Source: Brachypterus glaber (lineage: Eukaryota; Arthropoda; Insecta; Coleoptera; Kateretidae). Taken from it: a stretch of DNA of 64,000 bases. The stretch covers positions 62,001-126,000 of the forward strand of contig CAUEHQ010000001.1 of NCBI GenBank assembly GCA_958510825.1, given 5' to 3'. Positions 21,434 through 33,457 of this stretch are shown piece after piece (position 1 is the first letter of the stretch; the number at the start of each line of letters is the position of its first letter). Position numbers and translations under genes: made by a program. The notes beneath the pieces are model-generated. The model ran no database searches and was not told where the DNA came from. It saw only the letters and a list, made by a program, of their open reading frames with translations.

Positions 21434-23240
21434 TTACATACATTGTTTAAGAATGTCATTGTAAAATGAAAGTATTGCATCCTGAGTGGAACGGTTTTTA
21501 CAAAATCCAAATTGATTTTTAATTAAAATTTTATATTTTTCTAAAAAATTTGTTAATCTGATAAAGAAAGATTTTTCAAAGATTTTTGAAAATACAGATG
21601 GAATTGCAATGGGCCGATAATTATCAAAGTTATGGGTATCTGATTTTTTGTGGACAGGGATAACTGTTGATATCTTTAAGTGTTCTGGAAAAACTCCACT
21701 TTTAAACGAGTAATTTATAAGCTTAGTTAAAGGAGTAACTATATACGGAATGATATCCTTCAGCAGATTACACGGGATGTCATCCGGTCCGGCAGACTTT
21801 TTGGTAGAAACAGATTTTATTATTTTACTGACTTCGGTTTCATTAAAAGGGGAAAGATAGAGAGAATTTGGTAATGCATCAATCTCAATGTTTATTAAAT
21901 CTGGATTTAAGTTTGAAGTTAGATGATTCACTGAATCGATAAAATTTTCATTGAATTTATTTGTTATGTCATTAATATTAGTAACAGATGTACCTTCAAA
22001 CTGCATCAAGTCAGGAATTTTGTTTTTATTTCAATTTTTACCCATGTTAATATTTTCATTAATTATTTTCCATGTTTCTATGGTTTTATTATTTGCATTC
22101 AAAATTTTTTTGTCATAAAATTTTTTTTTAATTATCTCATAACGGGTTTTAGAAAAGGAATCGTTATTTTTATTTTTAAAAAAGTTTCGTAAGTAAACAC
22201 CTTCGTCTATAAGATCTTGCGATATCCAGGGGTTTGTTTTAATTTTTTTAATGTTATTTAAGCGAATACGTTACATAGGAAACGCCATGTTAAAGATACT
22301 AACAAATGTGTCAAAAAAGTTATTATACTTAATATTTGGATCAATTATTGTGTCAAGGTCAATCCATTTTTCGTTAGATATTAAAAACTTGAATTGATTG
22401 ATATTCTCAGCAGAAAAAATTCTTTTATATACATAATTATATACCTTACTTGTAAATTTATTAGTAAACCTTAATTTAATCAGCTGGTTATTATGATCAG
22501 AGTGAAATTTCTGTATTGTTTTTGTTTCGTAGTATTCCTTGTCTACGTTAGAAAAAATATTGTCGATGCATGATTTTTTTGTACCTATACGCGAAGGTTC
22601 AGAGAAACCTTTATTGAAACTAAATGACGACATTAAAGTAACTACGTTTTTTGCATTTTTGTCTTCACTCAAAAAGTCATAATTAAAATCGGCACATATA
22701 AAGGATGGATTATTATTGTTACAAGTAGTTAAAAGATTTTCTAAACAGGAGAGGAAATACTCATGGATATTTATATTATTATTTTTTGCCCTTTTATTTA
22801 GTTTTAGTTGTTTGGATTTTTTAGATTTTTTTGATTGTGGTTTTGTTCTATACACACAGCTAATATTTATATTTTTCTTACCAAATTCTACAATAATCGA
22901 GGCAGCCTCAAATAATTGATCTACAAGTCCTATTTTCTTGAGTGATTTTACAGTGCACTGCAGGTCATTTCTAACTAGGATCCCTACTCCACCTCCTGTC
23001 ATTGTTGTCCTTGAGTAGCATGCAGCAATGTTGTAATTGTCAATGGTTAAAATTTGAGCTTCTGTTTCTGAGAGCCAGGCCTCAGTAACACAGATAATTT
23101 CAGGATAGTCCAGGCTTTTTAAAAGTATATTTACTTTGTCAACTTTTTTTCGAATACTTCGTATATTGAAGTTTAAGATTCTTAGTTGTCTATTTTCAAA
23201 ATTATTGTTTTGACTGGAATCTACAGTATTAGAGCCAACT
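21434..23240 (-). pseudogene. non-LTR ORF2, inverted 5' half: endonuclease and RT motifs 0-2
   Basis: Reading down the minus strand from about 23195, LRILNFNIRSIRKK opens the APE endonuclease. GGGVGILVRNDL, a SCVYR block and CADFNYDFL follow, then IDNIFSNVD and FHSDHNNQLI (the Ser/His-Asp-His region). After a linker come KKSAGPDDIPCNLLK, HNFDNYRPIAIPSVFSKIFEK and NQFGFCKNRSTQDAI of the RT. One frame is used throughout, with two in-frame stops near 22269 and 22030. The longest open pieces are 22271-23002 and 21434-22009. The segment is separated from its catalytic core by inversion, so no functional protein can form. Sequence from 23240 up to about 23625 is the rest of the inverted segment (Lys-rich coding-like sequence, possibly the end of ORF1). 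Confidence 0.9.
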
Positions 23241-23633
23241 CGGCCTGTAGATTTAGAGGGGGGTATAAAAAATTTTGAGTTTCGCTTTGTACTTGTTGCC
23301 TCTTTTCTTGTTCGTGTGGAAGTTGTTCCTTTTGTTGTTCTTGTTGATTTTGGTCTTCTGGGGCTTTATCTTTATCTCTGTTTCAACTTCTTGTATTTTT
23401 TCCTCTAATTGATGGTCTGTATTTATGTGTACATTTATAAGGGTTTTATGAATCGAATATTTACCACTTCTTATAAATTGACTAATATTTTCAGCCGTTA
23501 ATTTTTTTGTCTTTTTCGATAGTACATTTACCCTTGGTAAGTAATAAGTTTTGTGTAATAACTTGTTAACGTCAAAAATATTTATTCCATATTGGTTTTT
23601 AAGTGAACTTATAATTTTGCATAAGTGTAGATT

Positions 23634-24771
23634 GTGAAATCAAAATTAAAAACGGCTGGAATATTTTTTGATTTTTCACGTACCTTTGACACAATAAATC
23701 ACAATTTACTGCTTAAAAAACTTTATTTGTATGGTGTCAGAGGTCCAGCGTATTACTGGATTAAGTCTTACTTAACAGGAAGAAGACAATATGTTAAAAT
23801 AATTAAAAACGGGGTCCCCATAAAATCTGATTTAAAACCAGTTCTGACCGGAGTTCCTCAAGGAAGTATACTGGGTCCATTACTGTTCATAATCTTTATT
23901 AATGATATTATAAAAAACGTTGACGGTTCCTTGACTCTTTATGCAGATGATACAAATGCAATTGTTAAAGCTAAAGACATCAATGAGCTGAGTATGTTCT
24001 TCTAACTGTATAAAGCAAATGAGTGCATGGTGTAGCAGAAATGGCCTTGTACTAAACCCAGCCAAGACTGATCTATTACATTTTTCCCCAAACCGCACAA
24101 ATCTTAACTACAGTCTTTTGGTTAGAGCTGCTGATAAATCACTTGAACAAAGTAGTAGTGTGAAATTTTTAGGAGTAATTTTGGATCCACATCTTACATG
24201 GAGTGACCATATTGATAGTGTAGTAAAACAACTAACAAGTAAAAATTTTGCAGTATTACAACTTAGAAGATTTGTAAATAAGGATACGCTTTTAACTTTT
24301 TATTATGCATGTGTAAATTCGTTACTCAATTATGGCATCATTTGTTGGGGTAATTCAAGTCATATTGACAAAATTTTTGTAATGCAAAAAAGAATTATAC
24401 GGACAATGTTCAATTTACCATTTAATCAGTCTTGTGTGCCTTACTTTAAACAGCATGGTATTCTTACACTTCCATGCCTATATATTTTAAGTCTGCTTGT
24501 GTATGTTAGAAAAAATATTGGAACTTTTGAACTATGTGGGAACATAAACCAATATGAAACCAGAAATTCAAATAATCTTTATCAGCCTAAGAATAGACTA
24601 GTTCAGGTCAGTAAAGGACCTAAAGCACTAGGAATAAAATTATACAATCATTTACCCCAAAATTACAAATTAACAGGCACCCTTGAACAATTTAAAAGCT
24701 CAATAAAATGTATGTTAAAGAAATTTGCATTTTATTCAGTTGATGAATTTTTAATTAAAACAATTATTTAG
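23634..24771 (+). pseudogene. non-LTR ORF2, 3' half: RT catalytic core and C-terminal region
   Basis: Open from 23634 with FFDFSRTFDTINHNLL (motif A Asp), [19 protein letters not shown] and LTLYADDTNAIV (motif C Asp-Asp pair). A one-base frameshift occurs near 24005-24019. The second piece (24019-24771) has NGLVLNPAKTDLL, VKFLGVILDPHLTWS, NYGIICWGNSS and the C-terminal NQYETRNSNNLYQ and FYSVDEFL blocks, ending at 24769-24771. It continues the inverted half at 21434-23240. Confidence 0.92.
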
Positions 24772-25789
24772 AAAAATCTTGTATATAATATTTATTAATG
24801 TATACTATATTTAGTTATTTTACTGTGATATGTTTGTACTGTATTTTTATATTATGTAAATTATTTATATATTTTGACAATTCCGATACCTACCTTGTGT
24901 AGGTCCATTTTCAAAAACTAGATTTTTAAAAGAAGGGTTTGGACTTTCTGATTGTTTAAAGAAAGTTTCCAAAATTAATAAAATTAATTAGTATTAATTA
25001 TATGAAACTGCTTACTATGCCAGAACTAAGACAGTTTTCAGAGGCCATCGGCTGTGCCGGCAAAGAAGCATCTCCTAAAGTCAATAATTATAATGAATCA
25101 TTATTAATAATAAAACACTTCACGGTGCAATTCTAAGGGCTGTTTTCCGAACTTGCCGAGAAGTTTTTCTTCTTTTTTTCTTATATATTGGTTTGGACTT
25201 TGATGTTATTTATGTAGTAACCAAGGATTTAAGAGCAAAGCTAAAATAATCTATCAGTTAAAATTTGAATTCGTTTGTCAGTACAATAAATAACGCGATA
25301 TTGTATCATATAAATGATTCAAGCAATCATATTTTTATAAATTAACTCTTTTTAGAAAGTCGCTTAGTACAGAAACATTTGAAATAATCTACAAGTAAAA
25401 CGCACTAAATGCACTAAGTGACTTAGTACCTATTGCCAGATAAAACTTTAATCAAAATCAAATTGGTGCGTTTTGTGTAGTGGGTAACTCCCTTGGCAGT
25501 CCACCTAGAAGTTAGTTCGGTTTACCTATACATAGATCATCAAAAATTAACTACAGCGCTATTAAAATCCCATTTTTGCAAAAAAGTGACTTAGTGCCTT
25601 TTACTTGTAAGCCGACGATATATTTATTATAAATACTTTTTTTGAGCTTTGTTTTAAGATATCAACTCGTTTTAAAATCACTTAAACTAGTGTATTGAAT
25701 AATATTACAATAAGTTTGTTTTACTGGGTAAACAGACAGGCGCGTTTCTTATGGAAACTGGCTTTCAGTCAAAAATTCTGAATTTTTAG

Positions 25790-28310
25790 TATGATGTATA
25801 AATTCAAATCAAATCAACTTTATTTACCACAAAGGTACAATGTACATATGGCATGTCATACAGAATTTATTTTACTTCTGGAGAGACAAAGGGACTCGTC
25901 TTCCGGTGGTAAGAAGTTACATATACACACAAATATATATACAAACATACACAAAATATGCATACATATAAAGGCATATACCAATACACATTTTTATTAA
26001 AAAAAAAACAACAAAAACAGCTAGTAAAAAATATTAAAAAAACATAGAATACGTGCAACGGTCCTCCTAACACTACAAGTAAAGAGTTACATACACAATA
26101 AATAACAGGTAATAACAGAACATGTATTATAATCTTAATATATATGGTGAAGCTGGAGCTAAAGTGGTCTAACTAACATTTTTGGCGAAAATGAGTTAAG
26201 GTCATATTTCAATATTAGACATCATATATTTATAGTTTAAACGCATTTTAGGTCTATAAACCTGCCCAAACCCCTTAATTTAAACGATAACATTTAGGAA
26301 CTCTACATTTATTTATTTTTTAAATTTGTTAAAAAAGTTTTAACTCATTGTATTTTAAATATGTATTTTTCTATTTCTAAATAATATTTGCAAAAAATAT
26401 ATATAAGCGAGCTTTATATAATATAATAAAATTATTTTTGGGTGTACCCAAGTATTATGCAACACTTTTTGGGGTATACTAAATAAGCCTGTTTTTTACA
26501 AAAAAAAAAGACACAATATTGTGCTTTTTTAGCTAAAATTATTCATATCTATGAAAAGCACAAGAAACGTTGTATAGAACATAAAAAGACCCACCAAATA
26601 AGATTATAATTAATTTAATGTAATTTTAAAGCTATTTCACACATAAATTTTAGAAATTGCTATTTTTGCCAAAAGTGAAAAAGCTAAAGTGGTCTAACTA
26701 ACATTGTTTCCAAGTGTTACGTAATACTTGGACACACCCAAAAATAAAGTTATAGTATAGTATAAAGATAGTACTACAGCATTTAATGCATAGTTGTTGC
26801 AATAGAAGGTTTTGTTTGGTAAATAACGAGTGTTGAAAACATTGTTAGTTAGACCACTTTAGCTTTTTCACTTTTGGCGAAAATAGCAATTTCTAAAATT
26901 TATGTGTGAAATAGCTTAAAAGTGGCTTTAAAATAATTATAATTATATTATATGGTTAGGTTTACGTATTATTTTACACCTACTGTGCCAACTTATCCAA
27001 AAAAAAATAAACTTTTGTGTGAAAAGAGACTATGAGTTTTTTCCTAAAAGTGTCACGTAATAATTGAAGGCACCCAAAACTAAAGTTATTTTAATGAGAT
27101 AAGTTTTTTTTTATATTTTATGCTATTAGCATGTTAAACATATGCCCAAAAAGTTTTGTTTTAAAAGTAAAAATGATTAAATTATAAGTCAAAACGCGTT
27201 TTCTTCATTTTCTCCATATTTACATTTTGTTACTTAGACCACTTTAGCTCCAGCTTCACCATATATCCTTAACAACTGTTAAAATCCCCTTACTTTTAAA
27301 CGCTTCTTTACAGTTCTCCCTAAAACCTAAATTAAAAATTAACCGCAACAGTCTTTTTTTGTGAGATCAGTACTCTGCTTACTTCAGTTCCAGACCCCCA
27401 ACATAATATATTAAATGACATAGGGCAAAATAGACATTTAACAATCTACACACGTTTAGGGTATCGCGAAGTTTTAATATAGCAAAATGTGCACTATTTA
27501 GTTTTTTAATAACGTGGTCAACATGTAATACCCAATTTAAATTTCTATCAATGATAGTTCCTAAAAATTTTGCATGCGAAGAGATGTTGTATTTAAAGGG
27601 TTCAACATAAGTGGGTTTTTTTATTGTAGAATTTTATTGTCATCGTCTTAGTGGCATTTAAGACAAGTCTGTTACGTTGACGCCACGAACTAAATTAATT
27701 TATTATGCGATCTATCATATTTTTTAATTCACACAAGTTATCTGCAGATAATAAAATGTTTGTGTCATCGGCAAACAATATTACCAACTCCAAAGAAATA
27801 AATTTTGGTAGGTCATTTATAAATATTAAGAACGAAATTGGACCCAGTATGGATCCCTGTGGTACTCACAGATTGGTTTCCAATGTATCAGAATATATAT
27901 CTTCCAGAAAATCAATCATTTTACGACCTTGAAGGTATGAAAGAAAAGATTTACGATAATCATGGGGACTCCTGTTTCTTTTAACTTAATCACTAAAAAA
28001 TCTGGCGAAATTGTATCAAACGCTTTGGTCAGATCGAAAAGTAATGATACTACATGCTTACCCGAATCCAAGTTAGAAAAAACAAATTCAAGAAATTTAT
28101 AGGTGTCCGTTTCAGTAGACCTAAAACCATGTTAGGATTATCCTATGAAAAAGTCCAATGTTATTTAGAAATTTAGTTAGTCTACTTGCAATAATCTTTT
28201 TATACATTTTAGAGTGTTGATAACGGTAATTATGTATATCCTTTTTACTGCCTTTTTTATGCAAAGGTACAATTATTGCTTTTTTAAATATGGTAAAATG
28301 CCTTCTTAAA
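25790..28310 (-). pseudogene. Jockey-like RT pseudogene, antisense, split by a TIR element
   Basis: On the minus strand, RT fragments run from about 28310: a motif A region LLFDLTKAFDTISPDFL near 28040, a [13 protein letters not shown] block near 27860, and [14 protein letters not shown] near 27770. The C-terminal piece CWGSGTEVSRVLISQKK follows near 27400, then FRENCKEAFKSKGILT near 27300, directly before the inserted TIR element (26142-27264). The 3' UTR resumes at 26140 and ends near 25800 with a TTTGATTTGATTTG-type tail. Many stops and frameshifts mark it as old. The plus-strand frame at 27705-27932 is its antisense shadow. Confidence 0.85.
26142..27264. mobile_element. TIR element with internally duplicated inverted repeats
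   Basis: The ends TATGGTGAAGCTGGAGCTAA and the inverted counterpart to 27264 are flanked by TA. The sub-motif GCTAAAGTGGTCTAACTAAC occurs four times, twice in each orientation (about 26158, 26682, 26855, 27230). The inner pair (26625-26930) forms a second palindrome with ~85-bp arms nested in the outer one. There is no open frame. It interrupts the antisense RT pseudogene. Confidence 0.88.
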
Positions 28311-28575
28311 AGATTTATTGATTAGGACTATAAATGGATCTAAAATTGAAAAAAATATTTTATCGAGCGTATATTTCATCTTTCTGATGAAAATCCCAAA
28401 TCAGGTTTTGTTCTTGTTATGTTTGTCCTTATTATACAGTATCTTGTTATGTTTGTTCTTATTATATAGGTTTTGTTCTTATTATATCTTTTTCCTTTAA
28501 AATAAAGGTAAAAATTAAAAAAAAAAAATGGAAATATGGCGAAGGCGCCCTTACAATATAAAAAAAAGAAAAAAC
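28311..28575. repeat. short direct repeats
   Basis: CTTGTTATGTTTGTTCTTAT-like units repeat at about 28409-28470, probably simple-sequence expansion. No gene. Confidence 0.55.
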
Positions 28576-28579
28576 TATA

Positions 28580-28770
28580 TTTCACTGCATTGTGGTGCAG
28601 TGGGAACAGAGTGATGATCTTGGTAAATTACTCCTGGTTCGAATCCAGCTAGCAGCATATCGGTACCTCAGTTCTGAACTGTTACGTCTCTGAAAAGTAA
28701 GTTTTGAGAAAAAGCACTTTAAACTTTTTAAGATTTGTTTAGATATAACTAACAAATATAAAAAAAAATC
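28580..28770 (+). mobile_element. tRNA-derived SINE candidate
   Basis: A B-box GGTTCGAATCC lies at 28636-28646, 45 bp after an A-box-like TGTGGTGCAGTGGG (28591-28604), as in RNA polymerase III promoters of tRNA genes. The flanks do not form a clean acceptor stem. Non-tRNA sequence then runs to an A-rich tract near 28760, so a SINE is more likely than a functional tRNA. Confidence 0.5.
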
Positions 28771-29935
28771 TATCTTATCTCTAAATTTAGCATGACACTT
28801 GAAGCTAGAGACTTAAAATTTGACATACATGTTACCAAAAGTTCTCGCTCGTGATTGTTTTTGGTGAACATTGGGGTGAGGCAAGTCCAAATGGGGAAAA
28901 TACATTTTTTTTACAAAAAATTGAAAATTGCTATATAAGGGTTTTTAAAGGTTGCTGAAATTGAAGTGATAATAAAAAATTTCTAACTCCACCCCCTAGG
29001 GGATAAATATTTTTAATTATTTCCAGTATTTTCGTCAAAATTGGTATATAGGGGTTTTTGGGGTCGACGAATCTGAATCTGACAATAATTTTTTTCTAAT
29101 TTCACCCCCTGAGGGGTGGGGGTGGTTTTCGTAAAAATTGGTATATTAGGGTTTTTGAGGGTGCTGAAAGTGAATTTAATAATATTTTTTTTTAACTCCA
29201 TCCCCTGAAGGGGGGTGGGTTGTTTTCGGGAAAATTCATATATTGGGCTTTTTGAGGTTGCTGAAAGGGAATCTGATAATAAAAAAATCTTACTCCACAA
29301 CCTGGGGGGCGGGGGTAGTTTTCGTGAAAATTGGTATATTGGGGTTTTTGAGGTTGCTAAAAGTGAATCTAATCATAAAAAAATTGTAACTCCACCCCCT
29401 GATGGGCGGGGATAGTTTTCGGGAAAATTCATATATTGGGGTTTTTGAGGTTATTGAAAGTGAATCTGATAATAAAAATATATAACTACACCCCGTGGGG
29501 GGAGGGGGTAGTTTCGTGAAAATTTTTATATTTATGTTTTTGAGGTTGCTGAAAGTGAATCTAAATCACATTCACTTTTAGCAACCTCAAAAACCCCAAT
29601 ATATCAATTTTTACGAAAACAACCCCCGCCCCTCAGGGGTGGAGTTAGATTTTTTTATTATCAGATTCACTTTCAGCACCCTCAAAAACCGTAATATACC
29701 AATTTTCACGAAAACTACCCCCCACCTCTCAGGCGGTGAAATTAGAAAAAAATTTGTTGTCAGATTCAGATTCGTCGAACCCAAAAACCCCTATATACCA
29801 ATTTTGACGAAAATAATGGAAATAATTAAAAATATTTACATTTTTCCCCATTGCCGCACCCCAATGTTCCCGATCGAGAACATACCTGTATGCCAAATTT
29901 TAAGTGTTATCGTAAAAAATTTAGAGATGCAACAT
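28771..29935. mobile_element. second foldback element with ~98-bp tandem units
   Basis: About six direct units on the left (about 28930-29550) contain GGGGTTTTTGAGGTTGCTGA, AAGTGAATCTGATAATAAAA, a CCACCCCCTGAGGGG block and TTTCGTGAAAATTGGTATAT. Spacing is about 98 bp, for example 29341 to 29439. About three units in the opposite orientation follow (29560-29815), with the turn near 29565. The outer arms around 28780-28910 and 29840-29935 are also inverted copies. A partial copy lies at 36300-36760. There is no transposase. Confidence 0.85.
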
Positions 29936-30784
29936 TTATTTATTTTCAGTTTGAGACATTGTCTTTGTTCTAAACTGTTGGATTCAATATAGCTCCTAAC
30001 CGAGTATGGCCATTTTCCCAGAAAAGGGCCAACGCTATTAGAGTATTTGACGTTTTTCTTGTAGAATATACCTGAGTTTTTAATTTAGTGAAATCAAAAA
30101 TAGGTCGTTTCATGTAAAAAATTAGCACAAAATGGCGTTATAGTTGATGATCCAAACTTTAAAATAGCGCCATTTTCATAAAAAACAAAAGAAAATCAGT
30201 TTCAGATGAACAGCTAATTCTTAGCCTACTATTAAAAGATTTGAAACATCAAGTTTCAGAAATATTCCAATATGGACGTCATTATGGGGGTATTTATGGT
30301 TCATACAAGCTCTGTAAATTTCAAAGATTTATCTTTTATAGTTACGGAGATAATTCGTAAGCAATACTCCTAGTGTCACCCGGTATAATGTTTTTTTTTT
30401 AATATAATAATAATTTGAGTAAATATTTAATGAATAGTCAAATACAAGTGTCCAACATACTGGGTTTTTGGTTAATAAAAAAAAATGTGCTCGATAGATT
30501 TTTTTTATTTTCTTGGTTAAAATCATCCTAACGTCTCATAGAATCATAGATAAAATAACAAACTAGAATGATTTTTGACCGTCTGCGCATACTTCTGCGT
30601 CCCGACTAAATTCGTCCTCCATTTTGATTCTAAATGTCCAACATAAAGTAAAAAAATATATATTTTATGTTGGTAATACTGTGTAACATTATTTTCTAAG
30701 TTAGAGATGTGACTTTTCATATCACTTCAGTACTCGGTAAAAGTTTTTTTTTGACGTTGTTTTGTTGCCACAGTTGGTAATTCA
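29936..30784. other. no gene; contains a dispersed repeat piece
   Basis: A ~95-bp segment at 30295-30388 (GGTTCATACAAGC...GTGTCACCCGGTATA) recurs inverted at 53798-53895. The rest is AT-rich, without a recognisable frame. Confidence 0.6.
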
Positions 30785-32760
30785 AATTCATTTATTTTTT
30801 TCAAATTCAAATTCATTTATTTTAAATTTACAATTTTTACAATTTATATTGATTACAATTTTATGACTCGCCTAAACCTATGGTTTGTGTGCGAATCTTA
30901 TTAATAATATTTAATTTTTTACAATATTGTAGTACAAATTTTTTTCTAATGTATAATATTAAGGTATTTGTGTATATTTCGAAGGGTGCGCGGAAGAGAG
31001 ACCGAGAGAGTGTAGGAGAAAGAGAGACCGAGAGGGCTGAGAGAAAGAGAGAGAGAGAGGAGGATTTTTTTTAACATAAATGTAAAGGCAGCAAAAAAAG
31101 GGAAACAATTTTCTAAGACTTATAATAGTTTTTGTAATCAATTGTATTGGTAATATTTAAACTACAAAGGTTAAAACACCTTCAAGAGTTGCAGAATTTC
31201 TTATAACATATTTTTTAAACTCTTTATTACTTTTTATATCGTTCTTGATATTTTTTAAATCATTTGGAATTAAATTGTATAGTTTCGGTGCGTAAAAAAA
31301 ATAAAGATTTTTGAGTACCTGATTTTTTAAAGTGCGGTATAGAGAAATTATTTTTATTATTTTTCTTTAATTGATGGTGTTCTGAGACTTTTAGATTATC
31401 AATGTTTTTATTAGTCCAAATTAATGTGTGTAAAATAAATAATTGTCTAACAGAAAGTAGGTTTAACTCCTTAAATAATAAATCAGTATAAAATCTTCGC
31501 TTTTTTGAATAATATTTTAATCAAAGTTTTTTGGGTTATTTCCAGACCGGTTATTGCATTACTTAACATAGCACCCCAGTCGCATATGCAATATCGTATT
31601 ATGGATTCAGCCAAGGAATCGTACACCATATATAGAGACTTACGAGACAAAATGGACCTTAACTGGTAGAATTTGTAAACCAGCCTTCTTAGTCTTGCAC
31701 TTATGTAACCAGCGTGATCTTTAAACTTTAGATGCTGATCAACCATGACTCCTAGATACTTTACTCAGTTTTTAAGTTTAACTACTGGGCAATTACAAAC
31801 ATTATCATTGCAAAGAATATCATGCATTTTTACAAAATCATTTTCTGGTCGACCAGCAATTGTTAGAGAAAAAGTTACACAATTAGTTTTATCCAGATTA
31901 AGACTAAGAAGGCTTGAATCTAGCCAGTGTTTTATTAACACCAGTCTAGTCTCAGCTTGTTCGTAAGCCTCCTCCCATGTATCCGCTAGAAAAATAAGAG
32001 CAGTGTCGTCCGCGAAAGATATAATTTCCCCTGTAAAGTTTAAAATATTATAAATGGAATTTAAATAAATTAAAAACAAAATTGGACCCATGACGGTCCC
32101 CTGAGGCACGCCTCTGTTCACAGTCAATGGGTCACTTAACATGTTATTTATATTAACTTTCTGACTTCTATCTGACAAATAATTTTTAAATAATTTCAGG
32201 GAAACGCCTCGAATACCAATATTTTGCAAACGCTTAATGAGTAATTTATGGTCTACGGTGTCGAATGCCTTGGCCAAATCCAGTAACACTGACAAGCATT
32301 TTTTATTTCTATTCATACTGATAAACTCTGATAAACTGTATTATAGCATCTTGAGTACATTTTTTTTCTAAATCCACACTGCTTTTTACTTAGAACATTT
32401 GTATTTTCTAAAAAACTCATTAATCTTGACTTTAAACATTGCTCAAAGAGTTTACCAAAGTTGTTCATAATAGATATGGGCCTATAGTTTGTTGCTAATT
32501 TTTTATCGTGCCTTATAAACTGGGGTAACAACTGTTTCCTTCATTTCTGCTGGAATTAAACCCGTTTCAAATATTTGATGAATAATATAGACTAGTGGTT
32601 TTAGAATGAGTCTATGAACAGTTTTCACTGTAGATGCAGAAATTCCGTCAGGTCCACAACTGCTTTTTAAGTTAAAGATGTGTTGAATTAATTCACTTTC
32701 TACAACAGGATTTAAAAATAGTGAATGGTTTACTATAGCATTATTTTTATATATGTACAT
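30785..32760 (-). pseudogene. non-LTR retrotransposon RT pseudogene, 5'-truncated
   Basis: Minus-strand pieces in order: 32760-32503 (SCGPDGISASTVK, LIPAEMKETVVTPVYK), 32531-32313 (NYRPISIMNNFGKLFEQ and a QCGFRKK block), 32316-31765 and 31746-31483. The third piece carries LLDLAKAFDTVDHKLL motif A, RGVPQGTVMGPILFLIY and FADDTALIF motif C. The fourth has a thumb/C-terminal region with CDWGAMLSN. Frame breaks occur near 32520, 32315 and 31750. A further C-terminal region to about 31150 is frame-broken. The 3' end near 30785 has AAATAAATGAATTTGAATTT-type repeats, which fits a retrotransposed tail. No endonuclease or ORF1 remains. Confidence 0.9.
30984..31065. repeat. GA-rich microsatellite
   Basis: An imperfect run of GAGA/GAAAGAGAG inside the 3' region of the antisense RT pseudogene. 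Confidence 0.85.
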
Positions 32761-33456
32761 ATATGAAAAAAACTAAAAATATATGTTATACTTTACATAG
32801 AAATTTTTTTTTAACAGTAATTTGAATATAAAAATATAATTCTTCGCACACACCTCTAACATGAAACTTGAAGGTATGAGCTTCTGGGCTGACTGTGAGG
32901 GACACTGCATGCCTGCCTTACTGCATTTTTTTCTGGACTACTGGTTGTATAATACAACTTGTATTATATTAAAATAAAATTTCAAAACGTCCGAATTTCT
33001 TCAAAAAAATAAAATAATTTTATGTGAAGTACTTCATACGTAAGTCATCGCATTCGAGAACTGCTGTTAACATTTGCCTCAGTGAATAATCCAATATCCT
33101 ACCAAATAAATATGATATTTAAATGCTTTAAGTTTTATCATGTTTAATTAAACTTCTGAATAAGAGTCCCCGGGGACTTTTACCGCACCACAGACATGTT
33201 TGCTTACAAGCCCCCGGGGACCTGTACCGCACCTCAAGAATACAACTGAAATATGATATATTTTTACAACACTTTACAATAAACAAGTATATAGAATACC
33301 AGATACTCCATGAAAAATGTGAACCGTATAAACTAAGAAACATACACAGAGTATAACTACATTATAAAACCAATTAAGTAACCCCCCAAGTAAAAAAATA
33401 GGTAAAAAGTGGACAAAATGTCCAATTTTCAAACCCAACAGTAATACAGGAAGTAA
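32761..33456. other. no gene; one short duplicated segment
   Basis: A CCCCGGGGACxTxTACCGCACC block occurs twice (about 33168-33190 and 33211-33234). Otherwise AT-rich sequence without a supported frame. Confidence 0.55.
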
Positions 33457-33457
33457 T

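Larger units (their letters stand above)
21430..24960. mobile_element. Jockey/CR1-like non-LTR retrotransposon with inverted 5' half
   Basis: The endonuclease and N-terminal RT are on the minus strand (23240 down to 21434). The RT core and C-terminus are on the plus strand (23634-24771). The minus part stops in the RT at NRSTQDAILSFYNDILKQ, and the plus part resumes at VKSKLKTAGIFFDFSRTFD, with nearly no residues lost compared with related elements. This is the 5'-inversion structure produced by twin priming during target-primed reverse transcription. The boundaries are estimates; the 3' UTR ends around 24880-24960. Confidence 0.88.
21314..25618. mobile_element. second TCGTCGGC-family TIR element, split by a non-LTR insertion
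   Basis: The left end at 21314 is the same ~30-bp sequence as at 21076; the matching right end GACTTAGTGCC...AAGCCGACGA ends at 25618. The outer flanks are TATA on both sides when the pair 21076/25618 is considered. About 3.5 kb of the interior is the non-LTR element at 21430-24960. The remaining interior (24970-25585) has only a 39-residue frame at 25018-25137, which I do not recognise. Confidence 0.7.

Noticed and set aside
27705..27932. 75-residue plus-strand frame
   Set aside because: Antisense of the RT motif C region (FADDTN) of the minus-strand pseudogene.
28580..28660. Functional tRNA gene
   Set aside because: The B-box is good, but no acceptor stem or clean anticodon arm can be drawn and non-tRNA sequence follows.
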